Of a stretch of 43,802 bases of DNA, positions 16,391 through 24,637 are shown in pieces. The DNA lies in assembly GCA_018821305.1 (NCBI GenBank), contig JAHJMN010000020.1, positions 1 to 43,802 on the forward strand, given 5' to 3'. Within the stretch, counting starts at the first letter, position 1, and every line of letters begins with the position of its first letter. The translations under genes and the position numbers were made by a program. Source of the DNA: Myxococcota bacterium. Lineage in GTDB: Bacteria; Myxococcota_A; Polyangia; HGW-17. Under the pieces are notes generated by a model that was not told the origin of the DNA, made no database searches, and worked only from the letters and a program-made list of their open reading frames with translations.

Positions 16391-17393
16391 TTTCAGACCA
16401 TGCTCTTACAACGTCCTGGATATAATCCAAAAAGGCAAGACACAAGCTGTTCTGGCAGTCAATGTTGCTCTTGTTGATACTTACTGGAATGTTGGCCATT
16501 ATTTGTTTGATAAAATGAGCGATTCAGGATGGGGTAAAAGTATTGTTCTTGAACTTGCTGCCTGGATTGCTCAAAAAGCCCCTGACATCAAAGGTTTTTC
16601 GGCTCAAAACTTATGGCGAATGAAGCAATTTTATGAAGTTTACCATGGAAATGAAAAACTCTCGGCACTGCTGAGAGAATTGTCCTGGACTCACCATTGC
16701 ATTTTAATTGGACAGTGTAAAACCATGGAAGAGCGTTGTTATTATGCTAATCTATCAGTTTCATCGGGCTGGTCATCGCGCGAACTTGAAAATCAGATTA
16801 AACGCGGTGTTTTTGAGAGAACCGCACTGGCAGACAAAAAACTCTCGCCAGCGGTGAGAGTTTTACCACAGAAAGTTGATGGCATTTTCAAAGACAGCTA
16901 TTTGTTGGATTTTCTTGATTTGCCCGACCCTTATATAGAAAAAGATCTACAATCGGCACTGGTAAAGAATTTGTGTCGTTTTTTGATGGAACTTGGACAT
17001 GGTTTTTCTTTTGTGGGGGAGAAGGTACGCCTGCAAGTTGGAAATAGCGATTTTGAGCTGGATTTATTGTTTTACCACCGTGATTTGCAATGTCTCGTGG
17101 CTTTCGAATTGAAAACGGGAAAATTTGAACCAGCACATTTAGGGCAACTTTCCTTTTATCTTGAGGCGCTCGACCGCGATCACAAACGACCTCATGAAAA
17201 CCCAAGTATCGGGGTTCTTTTATGCCGAAATAAAGATGACGAAGTCGTGGAATATGCGCTGAGTAGAACCCTGTCACCTACTCTTGTGTCAGACTTCGAG
17301 CATAAGTTGATACCCAAGTCCGTGCTTAAACAAAAACTGCATGAATGGGCAGCATTGATCGAAGCCAAAACCTCGGAGGCTGACGATGAGTAA
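16383..17393 (+). CDS. DUF1016/YhcG-family PD-(D/E)XK nuclease, N-terminus slightly short
   Basis: A 336-residue homologue of the YhcG (DUF1016) nucleases, which often accompany type I restriction genes or mobile elements. The N-terminal domain shows VNVALVDTYWNVGHYL, GFSAQNLWRMKQFYEVY and LRELSWTH. The C-terminal nuclease core shows FELDLLFYHRD (D227) and AFELKTGKF (E242, K244), a complete PD-(D/E)XK signature. An in-frame stop lies 12 bp upstream of the TTG at 16383, so the protein starts there or later and lacks perhaps ten residues compared with relatives. The first bases match the leader of the gene at 18699 (ATTATTTTCAGA..ATGCTCTTA), so the 5' end may have been replaced by recombination. 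Its stop overlaps the start of a truncated gene. Confidence 0.85.
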   Translation: MIIFRPCSYNVLDIIQKGKTQAVLAVNVALVDTYWNVGHYLFDKMSDSGWGKSIVLELAAWIAQKAPDIKGFSAQNLWRMKQFYEVYHGNEKLSALLRELSWTHHCILIGQCKTMEERCYYANLSVSSGWSSRELENQIKRGVFERTALADKKLSPAVRVLPQKVDGIFKDSYLLDFLDLPDPYIEKDLQSALVKNLCRFLMELGHGFSFVGEKVRLQVGNSDFELDLLFYHRDLQCLVAFELKTGKFEPAHLGQLSFYLEALDRDHKRPHENPSIGVLLCRNKDDEVVEYALSRTLSPTLVSDFEHKLIPKSVLKQKLHEWAALIEAKTSEADDE

Positions 17394-17463
17394 AGAAAAA
17401 ACAGCCATAGAAGACTCAAAATATTTGAACCACGAAAAACCCTCTTCACATTTCGCCTTGTGA
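17386..17463 (+). pseudogene. 5' fragment of a gene cut off by a repeat module
   Basis: ATG at 17386 overlaps the stop of the DUF1016 gene, with GGAGG at 17375-17379 giving an ideal 6-nt spacing. The frame reads MSKEKTAIEDSKYLNHEKP and ends after 25 codons, at the point where repeat sequence begins. An excellent translation start with such a short frame is best read as the head of a lost downstream gene, possibly a restriction or DNA-processing subunit. That identity is a guess. Confidence 0.5.
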
Positions 17464-17556
17464 AATTGCGGTGCCAGCCTCGGATTTTCCGCGTTCGTAG
17501 AACGCCTGTATTAGCCCAGTGCTTCCCCCTCTGGGGCTTGGCGTTTAAATCCCTTG

Positions 17557-17609
17557 CCTTTCCCCCTTTTGTTGCGCCGCCGCAGGCGGCGCAACAAAAG
17601 GGGGAAAGG
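17557..17609. repeat. 25-bp perfect palindrome, GTTGCGCCGCC type
   Basis: Arms 17557-17581 and 17585-17609 are exact reverse complements around GCA. The same palindrome, with the same loop, occurs at 28749-28801. Both copies are followed by a related stretch (AATCCCAGGGTTAAAACCCTG and GATCCCAGGGTTGAAACCCTG) and by a GGCGTTC...GAA hairpin. Confidence 0.95.
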
Positions 17610-18500
17610 GTGGCTCGCGCGTTTTCCAATCCCAGGGTTAAAACCCTGCGCTATCCAAAGGCGTTCTACGAATGCTTGTCGCATCATTTCCCGCACTTCG
17701 ATTCAGGTTTGCGTTATCCCGTGTTGTTTACAATATGATCCGTGGATTCAGGGTTAAGTCTGGATTCACGGGTGTGATCATTCAGGGTGATGTGATTACC
17801 CCGGCGCCGTCCCGGCTCTTACGAACCGGACTGATAAGCTTGCGCCTGTGGGCACAGGCTCATGATCCGTTCATTCAACATCGCATGAGGATTCATGGGG
17901 GTGATCATTTACGTCTATGTGATTACCCCGGGCCCATGGTCATTCATGTCTATGTGATTACCCCGGCGCCCACCAGGGATCTGCGATGCCTTCCGGCATC
18001 TTTGATCCCTTCGCTAATATGTTGAACCTTGCGTTGCAGGTTCTTTTTCCGGTGTTTCTTTTTGAGGTCGGCGGTTGCATTCCGAATCGCGTAATTCCGT
18101 GGTTTTAGGATCCCCGGATTCATGGTTGAGTCTGGATTCACGGGTGTGGTCATTCAGGGTGATGTGATTACCCCGCCGCCGTCCCGGCTCTTACGAACCG
18201 GGCTGATAAGCTTTCGCCTGTGCAGGCACAGGCTCATGATCCGTTCATTCAACATCGCATGAGGATTCAGGGGTGTGATCATTTACGTCTATGTGATTAC
18301 CCCGGCGCCCACCAGGGATCTGCGATGCCTTCCGGCATCTTTGATCCCTTCGCTAATATGTTGAACCTTGCGTTGCAGGTTCTTTTTCCGGTGTTTCTTT
18401 TGGGGGTCTGCAGATTGCCGCCAGAATCGCGTAATTCTGTGTTTTCTTTGATCCGTGGATTCAGGTTTGCGTTTGGATTCACGGGTTCGAGCATTCAAGT
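17610..18500. repeat. array of hairpin modules with a 372-bp direct repeat
   Basis: TCTGGATTCACGGGTGTG starts at 17759 and again at 18131, and the two following segments match for about 340 bp with indels. Modules include GCCTGTGGGCACAGGC, GATGCCTTCCGGCATC, GAACCTTGCGTTGCAGGTTC and CCCGGCTCTTACGAACCGGG, all hairpins. The GTGATTACCCCG box appears at least five times. No gene is supported in 17464-18698: the frames here have no ribosome-binding site. Bases 18500-18698 are AT-rich leader of the next gene, with a CACTAA/TTAGTG hairpin at 18566-18580. Confidence 0.8.
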
Positions 18501-18545
18501 TTAAATTATCGTATACGCCACCTGAATTTTTTATCGTTTTCCAAC

Positions 18546-18574
18546 TTGACAAAACTATTTTGGATCACTAAAAA
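18546..18574 (+). promoter_or_regulatory. possible promoter of the nuclease-helicase pair
   Basis: TTGACA at 18546-18551, a 17-nt spacer and TAAAAA at 18569-18574. The -10 match is modest and the distance to the start codon is about 125 nt, leaving a long leader. The -35 context CAACTTGACAAA is shared with the DUF1016 promoter. Confidence 0.35.
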
Positions 18575-18698
18575 TTAGTGGACGCATAAATTCGATATCA
18601 GGTTTACAAATATTGATATTACTATTGATAATTACCTGAATAGACAATTTTCAAAGGTAAATTATTTTCAGAAAATGCTCTTAAAAGGAGATTCTCAA

Positions 18699-19568
18699 TT
18701 GAAAAAGGCTCTTTCTACTGAATCAAACGTTCTGCCTGCACTAGATATTAGTGGTTTTCAAATTGATGATCATTGCATTGGGTCAAAATGGAAAGTGGAA
18801 AATGAAGAACGGTTGGTTAGCCTTATTGCAATAGTAGCTATGGGACAATCTCTTCAGGCAGGAACCATTATTAAAAAACTTTTACCATCAATACCTATAT
18901 TTACCTTTGAAAATCTTAAAAACGAAGCAATAATCAAATTCAAAGTTCAGGATAAGGAACAAACTCCACGCACTGGCTATCCTAGATATCAAAGAGATGG
19001 CCTAATATTTGAAATTATATCTTGGATAGCTGCCAAGCAGGTTTCTGGCGACAACTGCTATCTAAAAGACCCGCATACAAGTTCTACCTCCCAAGGCTTA
19101 GATGGCCTTATGATAGAACTAAATGAAGATTGTGACGAAATAATCAAATCCACAATTTTTGAAGATAAGTGTACTGAACATCCAAGACCCACTTTTACTC
19201 AGAAAGTGATACCTGCGTTTATAGCTAGACACGAAAACAAAAGAAGTTCAGATATTATTGCTGCCGCTTCAACTCTCATAAAACTAAGTGGAGTTAATGA
19301 TAATCAAGCCATGTTAATGGCTACAAAAATCATTGATTTATCCTGCAGACATTATCGAGCAAGTTTTGCTTTAACTAGTGATTTTGATACCCCAAATGCA
19401 CAGGGAGAATTGTTCAATGGGTATGACAAAATAGTGAATATAACCCAGAACCAACGAATTGGGGCAAGTCTTATTGTTGATAGTAAATTAAGAGATTGGT
19501 TCGATGCCTTAGCGTCTAAAATAATTAATTACATCGAACAGTTAGATGAGGACGTAATTAATGTTTGA
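18699..19568 (+). CDS. PD-(D/E)XK-type nuclease, Hachiman HamA-like
   Basis: A 289-residue protein, probably the effector nuclease of a two-gene defence system. Residues E105 (DGLIFEIISW), D135 (GLDGLMIEL) and E155-x-K157 (IFEDKCTEH) line up as a PD-(D/E)XK site, like that of the DUF1837-type nuclease HamA. It is followed, with an 8-bp overlap, by a large helicase, and the order nuclease-helicase is that of Hachiman. I chose TTG at 18699, because AAAAGGAG at 18683-18690 sits 8 nt before it; an ATG at 18675 would place this site inside the gene. The C-terminal part is helical. Assignment to HamA rests on size, motif and context, so a related nuclease family is possible. Confidence 0.65.
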   Translation: MKKALSTESNVLPALDISGFQIDDHCIGSKWKVENEERLVSLIAIVAMGQSLQAGTIIKKLLPSIPIFTFENLKNEAIIKFKVQDKEQTPRTGYPRYQRDGLIFEIISWIAAKQVSGDNCYLKDPHTSSTSQGLDGLMIELNEDCDEIIKSTIFEDKCTEHPRPTFTQKVIPAFIARHENKRSSDIIAAASTLIKLSGVNDNQAMLMATKIIDLSCRHYRASFALTSDFDTPNAQGELFNGYDKIVNITQNQRIGASLIVDSKLRDWFDALASKIINYIEQLDEDVINV

Positions 19569-22500
19569 TCAAGAAACTGCTTCACTCCTGAGCAATGCTC
19601 CAGAATTTCCTGAATTAGACCCTAAAGACCTACCACGACTTTTAACAGAGCACTATGCACATATTGTCTCTATGAGACTTGGAGGGAAAAACAACTCAAT
19701 TCAAGAAGATGATTGGACTTTAGATCGTATTGCTGACACCTATGAGCTAGTTGTTTCAATTAGTAATGATCCATCTATTAGGAGATCCTCTGCTTTTGTT
19801 GCAGCAAGTGCTCAGCAGTTGATAGCAAAAAGAGAGGAACTGTTAGAGGAAAATTTTACTTATAGAGAAAATGTAAGTAGAGATCGTTTAGCTCCTGAAA
19901 TTTCAGCTGTCCTCCTATTTCTAGCGGCTGAACAATATGCAGATGCCCTTGAAGCTGCCTCTAAGATAAAAATTGAAAAAGAGGGGCAGCATTATTTGGT
20001 TACCGAGTTAGTCAGGCATATAGTGGATTTGGCAAAGGGTAACCTTACAGATATTATTAATAGAGGCAATATTAGAGCCGATTTTGTTTTACCTCATGAT
20101 TGTAGTATTGAGTTTTCTGCCTTCATTGTATTGGTCCAGTCTTTGGTCGTTGCAATAGAAAATCTATCTAAATTAATCATTGGTGAACATAAAAATGTTC
20201 AAAACCAATCTGTTAGAACGATTTTTGAGAATATCAAATCACTTTCTGCTACAATAAAAAGAGATACTTTGTCCTGCGGAGTTGAATTCACATTTCCCGG
20301 TATTACCCACCTAGCTTCATTATTAACTGCTATGTACGACGGTATCTTTGAATCTTCACTTGCTCGGCTGGAACCACCACAAGGCTCTGAACATGAATTT
20401 TGGCAAAATTGGATTACCTACAGAGCAAAAAAATTTCCGTATATTTGGCCTAATCATAGAAAAGCTCTGGAAGATGGTTTTCACCACAATGGAAAGTCCG
20501 CTGTAATTGTTTTGCCAACAGGAGCTGGAAAAACAACAATTTCATCAATAAAAATTGCTAGTGTTTTATCACAGGGAAAAAAAGTTGTTTTTCTTGCTCC
20601 TACTCACGCTCTTGTTGAACAGCTTACTTTTGACCTACAAGAAATTTTTCCTAAAGATATCCTTGGCTCTACAGTATCAAGTGATTATGACCAGTTTTAC
20701 CAAATTGGAACTGAACTTCCGGAGATAGAGGTTATGACACCAGAACGGTGTTTAGCTATGCTTTCTTTCTCCCCAGAATCTTTTGAAAAAGTAGGACTGC
20801 TTGTCTTTGATGAATGTCATCTACTGAGTCCACAATCTGGAAAAATAAGAAGGTCTCTCGATAGTATGCTTTGTTTGCTGGCATTCAATAGAATTGCACC
20901 AAAGGCGGATACCTTATTTTTGTCCGCAATGGTTAAAAATGGAGAGGAATTTTCAAATTGGATACATCAATTAACTGGTAGAAATTGTATTAGTATTGAT
21001 CTTCTTTGGAAACCAAGTAGACAGGCTCGCGGAGTTGTAATTTATGATAAAATTGATGTTGAAAACATAAAAAAAAGGGCAGTAAGTGTACAACAGAAAC
21101 TTAATAGACTTAATAGAAAGCAAGCCAAGGGTTTAAGAAAGGAATCATCTAATGAGTTGGAAATAAATCCTTATGCTATTTGGGGATTACAGCACAATTG
21201 GTTGGATTTAGAAAATCATAAGGAAATATGCACAATTACACAGTTAACAATCGATAAAGTCTTGCTTTCCGGAAAGCTTACAAAAAATATATATATCACC
21301 CCTAATGTAAATATTGTTGCGTCAAAATTGGCTTCGATAAGTGCTAGTAGCAAACTTAAGACTATTGTGTTTGTTAATCAGAAGTCTCATGCCATATCTA
21401 CTGCAAGAAATATCTCTAAAACGCTCGGTGGAAATATTGTCCCTACGGAAGAAGAAAATCATAGATGGGATGCATTAGATATGGAGCTTGGGGGGCTTGA
21501 ACACTCATTGCTCACCAAGGGCAGTATGGCTGTACCACATAATTCATCCATGCTGTATCTTGAAAGAGAACTGTCTGAACGCATGTATAAACGTGCAGAT
21601 GGGGCAATGGTTATCGTTGCTACTCCGACGCTCGCTCAAGGTCTCAATCTCCCTGCGCAAATGGCTATTTTGGCTGGAGATAAGCGTTCCGAAAATAAAG
21701 GGCGCCAACTTTTGGAGGCACATGAATTATTGAATGCTGCTGCACGAGCAGGCAGAGCTGGGCATCTTGCAAATGGAATTGTATTGCTCGTTCCAGAACC
21801 TATTCTCATGTTTCAAGAAAATAAAAGCTTAAATCGAGATTTAGTTAAAAAATTAAAGTCATTAGTTCCGGAAGATGACAGATGTGTAGAAATATCAGAC
21901 CCAATTTCAAAAATTCTGGATGAAATATCAAATGGTAATACTTTAGATCGTGATGTGTTGTACCTTTTTAATCGCTTGTCGACGCTAAATCTTGCTGAGA
22001 ACGATGAAGGCTCTTTGTTTAATCTAAAGTCTTCTTTTGCTGCATTTCAATCTAGAGCAAGAAATGAGGAACAACGATTTGATAGTCAATTGATAGAGTT
22101 AGAAAACTTTGTCAAGAATAAGGACATCGATGAAATTGACAAGTCTCTATCTGTATTAGCTTCACAGAGCGGATTACCGCCGCTTGTACTTTCACGCTTA
22201 AGGTCTGAGATTTCAAAAAATATCGGTTTTTTGCCTACGTCAGTGAAAGAATGGGTTACATGGCTATTCAATTGGTTTGTATCGGATTCTGAAGCTAAAG
22301 AACTGTTACTTTTTGATGTGAAACCTTCAATCCTCATTGCAACTCACCGAAATAAAGACGTCGATATCCAGAATGATGTTTTAGATGTCTTATCTCAAGG
22401 AATATTTGCTTGGTTAACTGGAGCCCCACTAAAGGATGTAGAGAATGCTTTAGGCGGTAATCCAATTTCGGGCAGTGCAAAATCAAAATCATGTCCAAGA

Positions 22501-22749
22501 GCCAGAGAATTAGTAGGTAAAGTAATACCTAGAGGTCTTTCTTTTATTATGGGTCTGCTGACTCGTATAATTACCGAAATTAATCCATACAATGAACAAG
22601 AAAATCTTTCACCGACCGTGGTAGAAAATCTTAGTATAGCACTTCGGTTAGGTTATGATTCGCCTGAAAAACTAGCTTTTTCAAAGACTAGACCTGACAT
22701 TCTATCTCGTGTCGGAATGCACAAAGCATTCATCAAAAAAAATAGCTAA
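19561..22749 (+). CDS. superfamily 2 helicase, Hachiman HamB-like
   Basis: A 1062-residue DEAD/DEAH-type helicase: Walker A GAGKTT at 321-326, Walker B DECH at 417-420, motif III-like SAM in LFLSAMVKNG, motif V ATPTLAQGLNLP at 687-698 and motif VI RAGRAGH at 729-735. About 300 residues precede the helicase core and about 320 helical residues follow it. Both extensions are larger than in simple helicases and near the size of HamB. The start overlaps the nuclease gene by 8 bp, so translation is coupled. In Hachiman the helicase surveys DNA and unleashes the nuclease on damage or invasion; that function is inferred here. The frame is intact, with a T-rich stretch after the stop. Confidence 0.75.
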   Translation: MFDQETASLLSNAPEFPELDPKDLPRLLTEHYAHIVSMRLGGKNNSIQEDDWTLDRIADTYELVVSISNDPSIRRSSAFVAASAQQLIAKREELLEENFTYRENVSRDRLAPEISAVLLFLAAEQYADALEAASKIKIEKEGQHYLVTELVRHIVDLAKGNLTDIINRGNIRADFVLPHDCSIEFSAFIVLVQSLVVAIENLSKLIIGEHKNVQNQSVRTIFENIKSLSATIKRDTLSCGVEFTFPGITHLASLLTAMYDGIFESSLARLEPPQGSEHEFWQNWITYRAKKFPYIWPNHRKALEDGFHHNGKSAVIVLPTGAGKTTISSIKIASVLSQGKKVVFLAPTHALVEQLTFDLQEIFPKDILGSTVSSDYDQFYQIGTELPEIEVMTPERCLAMLSFSPESFEKVGLLVFDECHLLSPQSGKIRRSLDSMLCLLAFNRIAPKADTLFLSAMVKNGEEFSNWIHQLTGRNCISIDLLWKPSRQARGVVIYDKIDVENIKKRAVSVQQKLNRLNRKQAKGLRKESSNELEINPYAIWGLQHNWLDLENHKEICTITQLTIDKVLLSGKLTKNIYITPNVNIVASKLASISASSKLKTIVFVNQKSHAISTARNISKTLGGNIVPTEEENHRWDALDMELGGLEHSLLTKGSMAVPHNSSMLYLERELSERMYKRADGAMVIVATPTLAQGLNLPAQMAILAGDKRSENKGRQLLEAHELLNAAARAGRAGHLANGIVLLVPEPILMFQENKSLNRDLVKKLKSLVPEDDRCVEISDPISKILDEISNGNTLDRDVLYLFNRLSTLNLAENDEGSLFNLKSSFAAFQSRARNEEQRFDSQLIELENFVKNKDIDEIDKSLSVLASQSGLPPLVLSRLRSEISKNIGFLPTSVKEWVTWLFNWFVSDSEAKELLLFDVKPSILIATHRNKDVDIQNDVLDVLSQGIFAWLTGAPLKDVENALGGNPISGSAKSKSCPRARELVGKVIPRGLSFIMGLLTRIITEINPYNEQENLSPTVVENLSIALRLGYDSPEKLAFSKTRPDILSRVGMHKAFIKKNS

Positions 22750-22873
22750 TTTTTTTTTATATCCATTTTCGAGCTGTTACAGATATTTTCCTTAGAAAAC
22801 CAATGAGATCTTGAACCCTTAAAATTAAATCATTATAATCTATAATATTGCATAGCGTTCTTTTCTCAATAGG

Positions 22874-24541
22874 TTACCTTATACATTGGAGGAGGGTTGT
22901 TTGGGTTTTGGTTTTTGTTTGGATTGATTCTTCGAGGGCTTCACACACGGTCATTAGAGATTCGATTTTTTTTACTATTCGGTGCTGTTCTGCCAATGGT
23001 GGGAGGGGGCAATAGAAGCGTTCTATTTCGGATAAATATAAACAGGGCTGGGCCCCTCCGCGCTTTTTTAAATGGATTTGAGACTGAAGAATCTCTGAAT
23101 CCATTATATTTTTAAGAAATTTACTATTCAGAAATAATGGTTTGATTAATGCGACACTTCTAACTAACGCAAATTTGGAATCTTCAGGCACTAATGAAGA
23201 ACGCCCTATTGTACCACCAACAGAAACAATAAGTAGATCTCCATATTCTGGAAGACATCTCTCTCTAGATTTGAGATAGTATATTTCAGAAATTAAATCA
23301 CAATTTTCAAAATTTAAATATCCATCTCTGACATTTTTTGCTGAGAGTAATCTATATCCTTCCTCAAGACGAGGAGGTGTCTTGTGGTCGCCATCAGTTA
23401 CTTTTGAAGCCACCTCCCCTAGTCTTACCCATTGCCAGGTGTTTGGGATTTTGTGGGGGATTTGTTCTGGTTTTATTGGGGGGAGGGGTTTTGGGGGTTT
23501 GATTTTGCCTTCTTTTATTAGTTTCTTTTTTTCTTTTTCTATTTCTTTCAGGAGGTTTGAGGCGGTGCCTTCGGAGGGGTTTTGGGGGACGAGTTTTCCC
23601 ATTACTGCAAGCTGGAGGATGGCTTTTTTCAGGGACTTGATGTTTTCGGGGGTGGAAAAGAGTTCTTCAAAATTGTCCCGGATGAAGGTCCAGTTCCGGT
23701 TGAAATCTTCTTCGTCGCCAGAGGAGAGAAGCATTTCGATGGCGGCATTTCCTGAGCTCTGGAGTTTCACAGCGGCGGACTTTTTCAGTTCTTCAAGGGC
23801 GTCGCACAGAGCCATGAGAGATTCGATCTTTTTTACTATTCGGTGCTGCTCCGCCAGTGGTGGCAGGGGATGCAGGCTTAAGTTAGCGTCATCTGTACCT
23901 AATCTTGGCATTTTCACTCCATACATTTTATTATCAATGTATAGTTTGAAATAAGCGGCTTTAAAGCAATTGAGGAAAAAGAATCTTGAAATATTAGAAA
24001 ACAGGAAAATTGATACAATCTCTGTAGTACAATAGCCATCATCATCAGCTACTATTACTTTATTTAAATATGGGCGAAGTTTGCCATACAGCAAATCCCC
24101 TTTATAAAATGAATTCTTATTTGATTTAGACATCCTTTCTCTATATTTAAATCTATTTACGATTTTAGATGTATCTTTTTCAATATCTTCTAAATCAAGT
24201 ACCCAGCTATCAGGGAGAATATTCTCAGGACAAACAGTCGAACCATAATTATATACCCCAACCTCCCCTAGTCTGACCCATTGCCAGGTGTCCGGGATTT
24301 CGTGGGGGATTTCTTCCGGTTTTATTGGGGGGAGGGGTTTTGGGGGTTTGATTTTGCCTTCTTTTATTAATTTCTTTTTTTCTTTTTCTATTTCTTTCAG
24401 GAGGTCGGAGGCGGTGCCTTCGGAAGGGTTTTGGGGGACGAGTTTTCCCTGCATTGCGAGAGAGAGTATGATTTCACGGAGCTTTTTTATTCCGTCGGGG
24501 GCATCAAAGGCTATATCGAAGTATTTTATAAGATCATGCAT
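22874..24541 (-). CDS. hsdS: type I restriction-modification specificity subunit HsdS
   Basis: A 555-residue specificity subunit that sets the DNA target of the complex through two target recognition domains (about 95-225 and 378-511). Conserved segments surround them and are near-duplicates: residues 31-94 match 315-377 (MGKLVPQNPSEGTAS, then a Lys/Glu helix, then TWQWVRLGEV), and 226-250 match 512-536 (PLPPLAEQHRIVKKIESLM). The helical segments are the spacers that bind HsdM. The protein is longer than many HsdS because it carries an N-terminal helix (1-30) and a central region of about 65 residues (250-315). The recognised sequence cannot be told from the protein. It is the last gene of hsdR-hsdM-hsdS, 96 bp after hsdM. 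Confidence 0.95.
   Translation of the reverse strand: MHDLIKYFDIAFDAPDGIKKLREIILSLAMQGKLVPQNPSEGTASDLLKEIEKEKKKLIKEGKIKPPKPLPPIKPEEIPHEIPDTWQWVRLGEVGVYNYGSTVCPENILPDSWVLDLEDIEKDTSKIVNRFKYRERMSKSNKNSFYKGDLLYGKLRPYLNKVIVADDDGYCTTEIVSIFLFSNISRFFFLNCFKAAYFKLYIDNKMYGVKMPRLGTDDANLSLHPLPPLAEQHRIVKKIESLMALCDALEELKKSAAVKLQSSGNAAIEMLLSSGDEEDFNRNWTFIRDNFEELFSTPENIKSLKKAILQLAVMGKLVPQNPSEGTASNLLKEIEKEKKKLIKEGKIKPPKPLPPIKPEQIPHKIPNTWQWVRLGEVASKVTDGDHKTPPRLEEGYRLLSAKNVRDGYLNFENCDLISEIYYLKSRERCLPEYGDLLIVSVGGTIGRSSLVPEDSKFALVRSVALIKPLFLNSKFLKNIMDSEILQSQIHLKKRGGAQPCLYLSEIERFYCPLPPLAEQHRIVKKIESLMTVCEALEESIQTKTKTQTTLLQCIR
23411..24451. repeat. 190-bp direct repeats inside hsdS
   Basis: Bases 24260-24451 and 23411-23599 encode the same 64-residue conserved block and are nearly identical in DNA. 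A second shorter pair lies at 23792-23866 and 22934-23008. Together they flank the recognition domains, so recombination between them can delete, duplicate or swap a domain. Confidence 0.85.
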
Positions 24542-24637
24542 GGTAATTTTCCTTCGTAACTGGAAACCTGAAACGCCGGGGGCACGATTTACTAGTTAAC
24601 AGATTGCCGGCGGAGATGTTTATGGTCAGGTTGTCGG

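Noticed and set aside
17672-18025. 117-codon frame and neighbours in the 17.5-18.5 kb array
   Set aside because: Same repeat-derived sequence with no start signal or protein family.
18699-22749. Assignment as a DISARM, Zorya or type III R-M system
   Set aside because: No methyltransferase, DUF1998 or motor proteins are next to the helicase; the two-gene nuclease-helicase layout fits Hachiman better.
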